Below, piece after piece: positions 57,356 through 64,000 of a stretch of DNA of 64,000 nt (positions are counted from its first letter, which is position 1; the number at the start of each line of letters is the position of its first letter). The translations under genes were made by a program, and so were the position numbers. The notes under the pieces were generated by a model. The model saw only the letters and a program-made list of their open reading frames with translations. It had not been told where the DNA came from and did no database searches. Source of the DNA: Pseudomonadales bacterium (GTDB taxonomy: Bacteria; Pseudomonadota; Gammaproteobacteria; Pseudomonadales; Pseudohongiellaceae); NCBI GenBank assembly GCA_023268635.1, contig JALQUB010000022.1:1-64000 (forward strand), given 5' to 3'.

Positions 57356-57826
57356 TCATTCTCGATGATAAGGATGTCCCTTGCTTAGACTATTGGCCCT
57401 ATAGAGCTGCTCTAATAACAACACTCTCACTAAAGGATGTGGCAGCGTCAGAGCGGAAAGCGACCAGCTTTCATCTGCTCGACGGTCGCAAGCCGAAGAG
57501 AGCCCATCTGGGCCGCCGACCAACAGACTCACATTGCGCCCTTCTTGCTTAAAATAGTCGAGCCGCCGAGCGAGCGCTGCCGTATCGAGCGTCTTACCCT
57601 GCACTTCCAGACTAACCACATAATCGGCTTCTTGTAGGGAAGCTAAAATAGCCTCTCCTTCCTTCTCTCGGCATTGTTCCGCAGTCTGGGTCTTGCTGCG
57701 TTTCGCCATGGGTAATTCTACAAGGCTGAAATTCAAATCATTGACGATCCGCTTCCTGTACTCCTCCACACCCTCTTGCACCCAGCGCGGCATTTTCGTA
57801 CCGATGCTGATCAGCCTAAATTTCAT
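57356..57826 (-). CDS. rlmH: 23S rRNA (pseudouridine1915-N3)-methyltransferase RlmH
   Basis: A SPOUT-class methyltransferase of 156 aa that methylates the pseudouridine made by RluD at 1915 in helix 69. SAM-binding knot residues SLLVGGPDGLS near 102 and the C-terminal LPHPLVRVLLLEQLYRA and HPYHRE are diagnostic. One nucleotide after the rsfS stop. Confidence 0.96.
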   Translation of the reverse strand: MKFRLISIGTKMPRWVQEGVEEYRKRIVNDLNFSLVELPMAKRSKTQTAEQCREKEGEAILASLQEADYVVSLEVQGKTLDTAALARRLDYFKQEGRNVSLLVGGPDGLSSACDRRADESWSLSALTLPHPLVRVLLLEQLYRANSLSKGHPYHRE

Positions 57827-57827
57827 G

Positions 57828-58202
57828 CTAGCTCTCGCCCTCGGCTTCTTCTGCCTTCGGCGTGCGGAAGCTCCAGAGGTCCTCTAAATTATAGAGCGCC
57901 CGCATGGGTGCGATCATGATGTGAACCACAACATCGCCAAGGTCGACGAGCACCCATTCGGCCTGCATCTTACCTTCGATGCTCTTCACCGTTTGACCAG
58001 CCTCTTTTGCCGCCTTATCAACAGAATCTGAGAGCGCTTTCACGTGCGTGCTAGAGGTACCAGTAGCAATAACCATATAGTCGGTGATTGATGTGAGCTG
58101 GCTTACATTGATGCTGCGCACAAGTTGCCCTTTCATGTCCTCTAACGCGCTTACCGCGAGTTCCGCGAGCTGTTCGCTACTTAACGATTTCTTTTTAGGC
58201 AC
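57828..58202 (-). CDS. rsfS: Ribosome silencing factor RsfS
   Basis: Binds L14 on the 50S subunit and blocks subunit joining during starvation. The 124-residue protein has the family core ITDYMVIATGTSSTHVKALS and QAEWVLVDLGDVVVHIM. A C-terminal acidic tail of about 15 residues is extra. GTG start with AGGA upstream. It is 55 nt downstream of nadD. Confidence 0.94.
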   Translation of the reverse strand: MPKKKSLSSEQLAELAVSALEDMKGQLVRSINVSQLTSITDYMVIATGTSSTHVKALSDSVDKAAKEAGQTVKSIEGKMQAEWVLVDLGDVVVHIMIAPMRALYNLEDLWSFRTPKAEEAEGES

Positions 58203-58257
58203 ATTTAATCCTTATAAATAAATTAGTTAGGAATTTCAATTAATTTAAGTTCTACAT

Positions 58258-58890
58258 TTAATAGAGTTTATGGCTAGCGATATAACGGCTTAGCGCTTCG
58301 AGTATCGGAGCATTAGCTTCTTCACTCCCCGACTTCAACGAGGCCCGCACCGCAGTTGACGACAAAGAATTTGCCATCCCATTAAGCATCAAGACCTTGC
58401 CCCGCCCAGCGGCGAAGAGCTCGTCAACGCTCACGACAGTTCGCTCAGCAATATTTAACTTAGCTGAGCTCTCAGTAGAGAGCTCGCTGCCTGGGCGCGC
58501 GAAGACAGCGAGCAAATTATCGTCCAGTAGTTCCTCCCAGCGCTCCCATTTAGGTAAGGACTCGAATGCATCGAGCCCGAGCAGGAAGACAAAGGAACAA
58601 TCTGGATAAGCGGATCGCAACTGTGCCATCGTATCCACACTGTAGGAAACGCCTTCACGATCAAGTTCGATCGAGCACGGCTCTAGAGTCGGATCTTCCG
58701 CACAGGCCAGCGCCAACATAGCTAGGCGATGCTCTCCACTAACGAACGCGGTGTTTCGATGATTGGGAGTCTGACAGGGGACCATCAAGACTTTATCGAG
58801 CCCTAAAGCGGCAACAGCATAATGTGCAGCTTCGAGGTGTCCGGCATGAACGGGATCGAACATGCCGCCGAAGACGCCTATTTTGATCAC
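58258..58890 (-). CDS. nadD: Nicotinate-nucleotide adenylyltransferase
   Basis: Joins nicotinate mononucleotide and ATP to form deamido-NAD, the substrate of NadE. The 210-residue protein starts with the nucleotidyltransferase motif [11 protein letters not shown] and ends with a variant of the ISSTxxR motif ([11 protein letters not shown]). The GTG start overlaps the proA stop (GTGA), so the two are coupled. Confidence 0.95.
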   Translation of the reverse strand: MIKIGVFGGMFDPVHAGHLEAAHYAVAALGLDKVLMVPCQTPNHRNTAFVSGEHRLAMLALACAEDPTLEPCSIELDREGVSYSVDTMAQLRSAYPDCSFVFLLGLDAFESLPKWERWEELLDDNLLAVFARPGSELSTESSAKLNIAERTVVSVDELFAAGRGKVLMLNGMANSLSSTAVRASLKSGSEEANAPILEALSRYIASHKLY

Positions 58891-60146
58891 GTGCGGATAT
58901 GCCCATCGCCTAGCACGATGTATTTCTGAGAAGTCAGCCCTTCCAAACCAACCGGTCCGCGCGCGTGGAGTTTATCGGTCGAAATACCTATCTCAGCGCC
59001 TAGACCGTACTCGAAGCCATCAGCAAATCGAGTCGAGGCGTTGATCATCACCGAACTCGAATCGACTTCTCTCAGGAATCTCTGCGCCTTCGTGTAATTC
59101 TCAGTCACGATCGATTCAGTATGCCCAGAACTATAGCGGTTGATATGCGCGATCGCTTCGTCGAGATCGGCCACAATTTTCACCGACAATATAGGCGCGA
59201 GATATTCCTCGCCCCAATCGGCTTCAGTGGCTGCGACTGCGCTCGGCAGAATAGCGAGTGTCGCTGGACAGCCACGTAGTTCAACACCGTGCTCGGAATA
59301 TTCCGCGGCGAGACGCGGCAATGCCTGAGCCGCAATAGCCTCATCCACCAACAAAGATTCTAAAGTACAGCAGGTGCCGTATCGCTGGGTTTTCGCATTG
59401 ATGGCTACACGCTGCGCCTTATCTAGGTCGGCTGCCGATTCAATGTAAAGATGACAATTGCCATCGAGGTGTTTAATAACAGGCACACGCGCATCACGAC
59501 TAATTCGTTCAATTAGCCCCTTGCCACCGCGTGGCACTATCACATCGACATATTCTGGCAATGTAATTAAATGGCCAACGGCTTCGCGATCGCTTCGATC
59601 GAGGACTTGCACAACGTCCCCGGGCAGACCGACATCTCGGAGTCCCGCCGAGATACAAGCGGCAATCGCTTGATTGGAGTTCAGTGCCTCGGAGCCACCC
59701 CTTAGGATCGTTGCATTTCCAGACTTCAGGCAAAGACTCGCCGCCTCGCAAGTCACATTAGGTCGGGATTCATAAATAATGCCTATCACACCCAGCGGCA
59801 CCCGCATACGCCCGACTTGGATGCCGCTCGGACGTGGCTTCAATTCGGAGATCGCACCGACGGGATCGTCTAGAGCGGCCACTTGGCGCAAACCCTCGAG
59901 CATACCTTCGATACGGACGGGGGTGAGTTCAAGGCGATCGAGCAGGGCCGCATCCAGTCCCTTCTCACGTCCGGCATCCATATCTTGCTGATTTGCTGCC
60001 AGCAATTCCGCCCCGCTGGCTTCGATTCGAGCGGCGATGGCTAATAGTGCATCATTCTTCTGGCCACTACTCGCCTTGGCGATAGTCGCGGAAGCTGCTC
60101 GCGCTCGCTTACCCAGGTCTTCTACGTAGGCTTTTATGTCTGTCAT
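58887..60146 (-). CDS. proA: Gamma-glutamyl phosphate reductase
   Basis: Second step of proline synthesis; an NADPH-dependent enzyme of the aldehyde-dehydrogenase fold, 419 aa. The catalytic cysteine is in [17 protein letters not shown] near 250, where a double Cys occurs. The family patterns [11 protein letters not shown]-like [13 protein letters not shown] and [17 protein letters not shown] are present. ATG at 60,146 is preferred; TTG 60,173 would add nine residues. proB is not in the window. Divergent from the NhaC-type gene. Confidence 0.95.
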   Translation of the reverse strand: MTDIKAYVEDLGKRARAASATIAKASSGQKNDALLAIAARIEASGAELLAANQQDMDAGREKGLDAALLDRLELTPVRIEGMLEGLRQVAALDDPVGAISELKPRPSGIQVGRMRVPLGVIGIIYESRPNVTCEAASLCLKSGNATILRGGSEALNSNQAIAACISAGLRDVGLPGDVVQVLDRSDREAVGHLITLPEYVDVIVPRGGKGLIERISRDARVPVIKHLDGNCHLYIESAADLDKAQRVAINAKTQRYGTCCTLESLLVDEAIAAQALPRLAAEYSEHGVELRGCPATLAILPSAVAATEADWGEEYLAPILSVKIVADLDEAIAHINRYSSGHTESIVTENYTKAQRFLREVDSSSVMINASTRFADGFEYGLGAEIGISTDKLHARGPVGLEGLTSQKYIVLGDGHIRT

Positions 60147-60276
60147 CGATATTTCCACAGCTCTATTCGTCAAAGTGTGCAGTATACCCTAGCCGGCGTC
60201 TTCCCACACCGCGATTGGACAGGAAGCGCTACTCCGGCTTATTCTCCGACGCTTGGAAACACACAATCGGGAACGC

Positions 60277-61755
60277 ATGACCGACATTCATCAAGACAGC
60301 CAATCACCCAGCATCCTTCAGGCTTTGCTTCCTGTTGTGGTCTTGGTAACCCTGCTCTCGCTTTCAGTTTATTTATTTGGGGAAGATGCGAGCTACGGAC
60401 CAAATCAGATAGCACTATGCCTAGGCGCCGTTGTCGCAGCTGTCATCGGCAAACGTAACGGGCTCAGCTGGGACAGGACAGAAGAAGCGATTGTCGCAGG
60501 CATCACGATATCTCTGAAGCCAATCCTTATCCTATTCAGCGTCGGCGTTTTGATCGGAACGTGGATACTCTCGGGAACTGTCCCGACGATGATCTACTAC
60601 AGCTTACTCATTCTTGATCCTTCGATTTTCTATGCCGCCAGCTGTATCATTTGCGGGTTGATCGCACTAAGCATTGGAAGTTCTTGGACTGTCGCCGGAA
60701 CAATCGGCATAGCACTCATCGGTGCAGCTGCGGGTCTTGGGCTTTCACTCGAAATAACAGCCGGCGCAATTATCTCCGGCGCCTATTTCGGCGATAAAAT
60801 GTCTCCCCTCTCCGAAACTACCAATCTTGCCCCCGCCGTGGCGGGGACGGATCTTTTCAGCCACATCGGCCACATGATTTGGACAACTATACCGAGCATA
60901 CTCATCACGATCGTTCTTTACGCCATCATCGGCTTGAACATCGACACAATGGCAAGTGCAGACAACCTCGAAATAACCATGCGTCTTATCCAGGAAAATT
61001 TCACGATCAATCCAATCATGCTCCTCCCAGTCGGCGTCTTACTCTATATGGCCAATAAGCGCTTGCCGCCCATCCCGACGATTCTCGCAGGTGCTGCGAT
61101 AGCGGTAGCGATAGCACTACTTTTCCAACAACCAGCCCTCGCCGCCATGGCGGGTGATACCCCCAATCTCGCACTGGGTGTTTTCAAGGGGATCTGGCAA
61201 ACACTCTTCGATGGCTTCGCCCTGAACAGCGGCAATGCGACGCTTGACGACCTCATGACACGAGGCGGTATGAGTTCTATGTTGAATACGGTGTGGCTAA
61301 TTTTATGTGCCATGGTATTCGGCGCAGCGATGGATTTTACCGGCTTACTTGCGCGACTCGTACAGTACACACTCTCATTCGTCCACAATACGGGAAGCCT
61401 CATAGCGACGACGATTGGCACATGCATCGGCGCCAATATCATCACTTCGGATCAGTACATCGCGATCGTATTGCCTGGGCGAATGTATAAGCAGGAATAT
61501 GCGAATCGTCATCTAGATCCGAAAAATCTTTCGCGAACACTCGAAGATGCGGCAACGATGACTTCGCCACTGATACCTTGGAATACCTGTGGCGCCTATA
61601 TGAGCGGCACACTAGGAGTCGCAACCTTCGCTTATCTCCCCTATTGTTTCTTCAATTTAATCTGCCCAGTCGTTGCCGTATTGTATGGCTTTATGAATTT
61701 CAAAATTACTCCGCTGGAAGAAGGCGACGATCCCGCACTTGCCGCTGACTCCTAG
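60277..61755 (+). CDS. nhaC: NhaC-family Na+/H+ antiporter
   Basis: A 492-residue membrane protein with about 11 helices. Family residues are seen in GSSWTVAGTIGIALIGAAAG and ISGAYFGDKMSPLSETTNLAP, the latter being the characteristic NhaC motif with acidic residues for cation binding. Members exchange Na+ (or malate/lactate in related MleN) for protons. ATG 60,277 follows GGGA. The stop interlocks with that of the convergent GIY-YIG gene (CTAG). Confidence 0.9.
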   Translation: MTDIHQDSQSPSILQALLPVVVLVTLLSLSVYLFGEDASYGPNQIALCLGAVVAAVIGKRNGLSWDRTEEAIVAGITISLKPILILFSVGVLIGTWILSGTVPTMIYYSLLILDPSIFYAASCIICGLIALSIGSSWTVAGTIGIALIGAAAGLGLSLEITAGAIISGAYFGDKMSPLSETTNLAPAVAGTDLFSHIGHMIWTTIPSILITIVLYAIIGLNIDTMASADNLEITMRLIQENFTINPIMLLPVGVLLYMANKRLPPIPTILAGAAIAVAIALLFQQPALAAMAGDTPNLALGVFKGIWQTLFDGFALNSGNATLDDLMTRGGMSSMLNTVWLILCAMVFGAAMDFTGLLARLVQYTLSFVHNTGSLIATTIGTCIGANIITSDQYIAIVLPGRMYKQEYANRHLDPKNLSRTLEDAATMTSPLIPWNTCGAYMSGTLGVATFAYLPYCFFNLICPVVAVLYGFMNFKITPLEEGDDPALAADS

Positions 61756-62057
61756 TCTTCCAAACCCAAGAATGACAATATTTCCGATTTCGAGCATGCC
61801 TGATCGATCAACGCCTCTTTGTCTCGCTTAGCGAGTTTTTTGACGCGATACTCAACTCTTGTCGCAAGAGAACGCGAACCGAGTTCAATAGCGAACGCAA
61901 TACCCGCGAGCGCTTTCCCTCTCAAGCAGCGCGCCCCTTTACCGGATCGATGAGCCTCGAAGCGCCGCTCGACGTCGGTAGTGATGCCTGTATACAAGCC
62001 CCCATCCTCTCGTCGCAGCAGATACAAACTCCAGCACTGGATATCATGCTCTTGCAT
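61752..62057 (-). CDS. GIY-YIG nuclease-fold protein (UPF0213/YhbQ-like)
   Basis: A 101-residue single-domain protein. The GIY-YIG motif appears as SLYLLRREDGGLYTGITTDV, followed by the Arg in RRFEAHRSGKGA and a Glu in TRVEYRVKKL. Family function is uncertain; some members cut or bind damaged DNA. ATG start; 6 nt downstream of the hydrolase gene, probably in one operon. Confidence 0.88.
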   Translation of the reverse strand: MQEHDIQCWSLYLLRREDGGLYTGITTDVERRFEAHRSGKGARCLRGKALAGIAFAIELGSRSLATRVEYRVKKLAKRDKEALIDQACSKSEILSFLGLED

Positions 62058-62063
62058 CAGCGC

Positions 62064-62921
62064 TTATCTCGCAATCCAGAGAGCAGATTCAAATCGCGCC
62101 AACCCTTCTTTCTCTAATTTAATCAAGTGCGCCGCCATGGTCTTCTTTGCCCAAGGAATCAAATGTTCTCCCACATCGTCGTATGCACTTCGGACTAGAT
62201 CCTCGTCACTGCAGGGCGCTAACCGGCGGAGGCAAGCCAATATTTTCGCCTCTCGCTTGAGTCTATGTGCAATGAGATTTTCGATCTCAGTGAATGGCGC
62301 CATCATTATTTCGCCATGCGCAGGAGCCAGAGACACTAGGGGGAGCGAAAGCAATCGTTTAAGTGAGCTAAGGTAATCACTCATATCACCATCAGGCGGT
62401 AAAATCACAGGGGTGGTTCCTTGCAACACATGATCCCCAGTAAACAGAAGCCCTTCCTCACGCAGCAGAAAACACAAATGATTGGATACGTGGCCGGGGG
62501 TGTGAATCAGTTGCAACGTGAACTGAACATCGCCATCGACACAGTGCAGCAAATCCCCATCCCGACAATCTACATCGGAAACAAAGCTACGATCCTGTCC
62601 GGCGACATCCGGTGCATTCAAACCAAGCAATGTCGCCCCAGTGAGCCCAGCGAGTTGTTTCGCTGCAGGAGAGTGATCTCCGTGGGTATGCGTCACCAGA
62701 ATCCGCTCTAGGCGTCCTTCGCCTATTGCAGCCAGGAAATTCTGTTGCTGCTTGGCGTCGATTGGTCCGGGGTCGATAAGCGTTAATGAGTGCGTACCCA
62801 ATAAATAGCTATTTGTTCCCGGCCCCGTCATAGGACCAGGATTTAGACCAAGTATTCGCCGGACGCGTACCGAACCGGTGTCTAAGTCAACCGCCTTGCC
62901 TGGTACTAATTTTTGCATCAT
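62064..62921 (-). CDS. Metallo-beta-lactamase-fold hydrolase, LACTB2-like
   Basis: 285 residues. The metal motif HTHGDH is near residue 77, with further ligands in HTPGHVSNH, TGDH and APAHGE. The last 70 residues are a winged-helix-like domain (RLKREAKILACLRRL...MAAHLIKLEKEGL), as in LACTB2-type ribonucleases and related hydrolases. The substrate is unknown. Two adjacent ATGs could serve as start. Confidence 0.87.
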   Translation of the reverse strand: MMQKLVPGKAVDLDTGSVRVRRILGLNPGPMTGPGTNSYLLGTHSLTLIDPGPIDAKQQQNFLAAIGEGRLERILVTHTHGDHSPAAKQLAGLTGATLLGLNAPDVAGQDRSFVSDVDCRDGDLLHCVDGDVQFTLQLIHTPGHVSNHLCFLLREEGLLFTGDHVLQGTTPVILPPDGDMSDYLSSLKRLLSLPLVSLAPAHGEIMMAPFTEIENLIAHRLKREAKILACLRRLAPCSDEDLVRSAYDDVGEHLIPWAKKTMAAHLIKLEKEGLARFESALWIAR

Positions 62922-63262
62922 GCCGTACTGTTGCCTCCATTGAACTGCTTGCCATCAACCTATTACCACCCAAATGACTTCAGGAAGTTCAGAATCATAG
63001 CTCTATCACAGGAGACCCCCAAGCCACACAGAGCCCATTCGGACATTTTAAGCCAATACAGGCGTGTTAAATTGGCTCTACATCTGGAGTTCAACGCCAA
63101 TTCGCTTCATAATCCGCTTGATTATAGGCACCGTGAAAAATCCGCCCAAGCCGGCCCCTCTCATCCACCGCGTTATAAACCGCGCCCTAGGATCTAGCGC
63201 AGGCTCGACGATTAGTCGCTATTGACGAAGCGCTGCTGCGAACTGCTTCTGGATAGGAACCC
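62922..63262. other. Intergenic region before serA-type gene
   Basis: A 341-nt divergent region between the hydrolase and the dehydrogenase genes. No gene is recognised; open frames here have no protein-like character. AT-rich pieces such as GATTATAGG near 63,119-63,127 could be -10 elements but no good -35 pairs with them. Confidence 0.5.
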
Positions 63263-64000
63263 ATGCACAATATAAAGACTTATAACCAAATCTCACCACT
63301 CGGACTCAACCGCTTCCCCAAATCAAGCTACCACGTCGCCGCTGATATAAGCGATGCAGACGCCATTCTGCTCAGAAGCCACAAGCTGGCCACCGAAGAA
63401 CTAGGATCGGCGAGAGCTATTGCGCGCGCGGGCGCTGGCACGAATAACGTGCCGGTAGACGCATGCACAGAACAAGGCATTGTCGTTTTCAACACTCCGG
63501 GCGCCAATGCCAATGCGGTGAAAGAACTGGTGCTCTGCGGCCTGTTATTAGCCTCTCGCGGCATTCTGCCAGGCATTGACTTCGCGCAGTCACAGAATGA
63601 CATCGATGACCACGCCGAACTCTCCAAATTAATGGAGCAAGAGAAAAAGCGCTTCGCTGGCAGTGAAATTGCGGGCAAGACCATAGGAGTCGTAGGGCTG
63701 GGTGCGATCGGCTCACTCGTCGCAGAAATGGCAATCAGCCTAGGCATGAAGGTTCAAGGCTTCGACCCCGCCCTTTCCGTCGAAGCGGCTTGGCGCCTGC
63801 CTAGCAAGGTGAAGCGCATCGAAAACCTCAACTCGCTCATGGCAAGCTCTGACTTCATCACATTACATCTGCCTGCTATTGATGCCACACGCGGCATGAT
63901 CAATCGGGAAATCTTCGACGCCATGCGACCTGGCACTTGCCTTATCAATTTCGCACGCGACGAAATCGTCGATGCCGACGCTCTACTCGAGGCTCTCGAA
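63263..64000 (+). CDS. serA: D-3-phosphoglycerate dehydrogenase, short type (3' end outside window)
   Basis: First step of serine synthesis from 3-phosphoglycerate. 246 codons are present and the frame is open at the right edge. The N-terminal substrate domain has ARAGAGTNNVPVDACTEQGI and FNTPGANANAVKEL, typical of the short SerA with a following ACT domain. The Rossmann motif GVVGLGAIGSLVAEMA is near residue 145, and INFARDEIVDADAL near the end matches the active-site Arg region. ATG with AGGA 5 nt upstream. The C-terminal third, including any ACT domain, is not visible. Confidence 0.92.
   Translation, partial: MHNIKTYNQISPLGLNRFPKSSYHVAADISDADAILLRSHKLATEELGSARAIARAGAGTNNVPVDACTEQGIVVFNTPGANANAVKELVLCGLLLASRGILPGIDFAQSQNDIDDHAELSKLMEQEKKRFAGSEIAGKTIGVVGLGAIGSLVAEMAISLGMKVQGFDPALSVEAAWRLPSKVKRIENLNSLMASSDFITLHLPAIDATRGMINREIFDAMRPGTCLINFARDEIVDADALLEALE

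Overview
From about position 2,074 rightward, the window is the chromosome of a Gammaproteobacterium with Pseudomonas-like gene order. Supporting signs are rluD-pgeF-clpB divergent from bamD, a thiO-fimT-pilVWX-pilE pilin locus, and the long series DUF1820-miaB-phoH-ybeY-corC-leuS-lptE-holA followed by lipA-lipB-ybeD-dacA-rlpA-rodA-mrdA-rlmH-rsfS-nadD-proA. The species cannot be named from this window. Coding density is very high, gene ends often overlap, and no CRISPR array, intact insertion sequence, prophage or tRNA was seen.

The left end (1-2,114) is different. A large ORF with foreign-looking codon use (coiled coil plus beta-helix) is followed by about 80 nt resembling an ISL3-type transposase, about 135 nt of a PQQ-dependent alcohol dehydrogenase, and then only the first 41 nt of a 16S rRNA gene. 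Behind that 16S fragment lie an intact rRNA leader with boxA and a textbook rRNA P1 promoter. I read this as a contig that entered an rRNA operon and continues into chimeric sequence. Content left of about 2,074 should not be assigned to this genome.

Layout of the main part: msrQ-msrP (periplasmic methionine sulfoxide repair) and pssA (2.5-5.2 kb); ilvC convergent with ilvIH (5.5-9.3 kb, branched-chain amino acids); clpB, pgeF and rluD against bamD (9.7-15.4 kb); nadE and thiO (15.4-18.3 kb); a minor pilin cluster without fimU or pilY1 (18.4-21.4 kb); a TauE/SafE exporter; a PhoPQ-like two-component system with a PepSY protein and a glycine-zipper protein (22.2-25.4 kb); a membrane-tethered cold-shock-domain protein, slyX, an acyl desaturase, a TlpA-like thioredoxin and srkA (25.6-29.4 kb).

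From 29.4 to 60.1 kb runs the conserved tRNA/ribosome/envelope block. It is interrupted between holA and lipA by 11.5 kb of accessory genes: an M3 dipeptidase, DUF2164, an NSS transporter, a secreted cyclophilin divergent from a YegD-like Hsp70, a DUF6702 protein coupled to an M1-type metallopeptidase, an alkylglycerol-monooxygenase-like membrane hydroxylase and an unrecognised membrane protein. lnt (between corC and leuS) and the lytic transglycosylase (between rlpA and rodA), both expected in this block, are absent from their usual slots. The right end holds an NhaC-type antiporter, a GIY-YIG protein, a metallo-beta-lactamase-fold hydrolase and the first 246 codons of a serA-type phosphoglycerate dehydrogenase cut by the window edge.

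The best leads for something unusual are the membrane-anchored cold-shock protein, the PhoPQ/PepSY/glycine-zipper module, the holA-lipA island, the structured ilvI leader and the repeated interlocking of convergent stop codons. I did not find a clearly new defence or mobile system.
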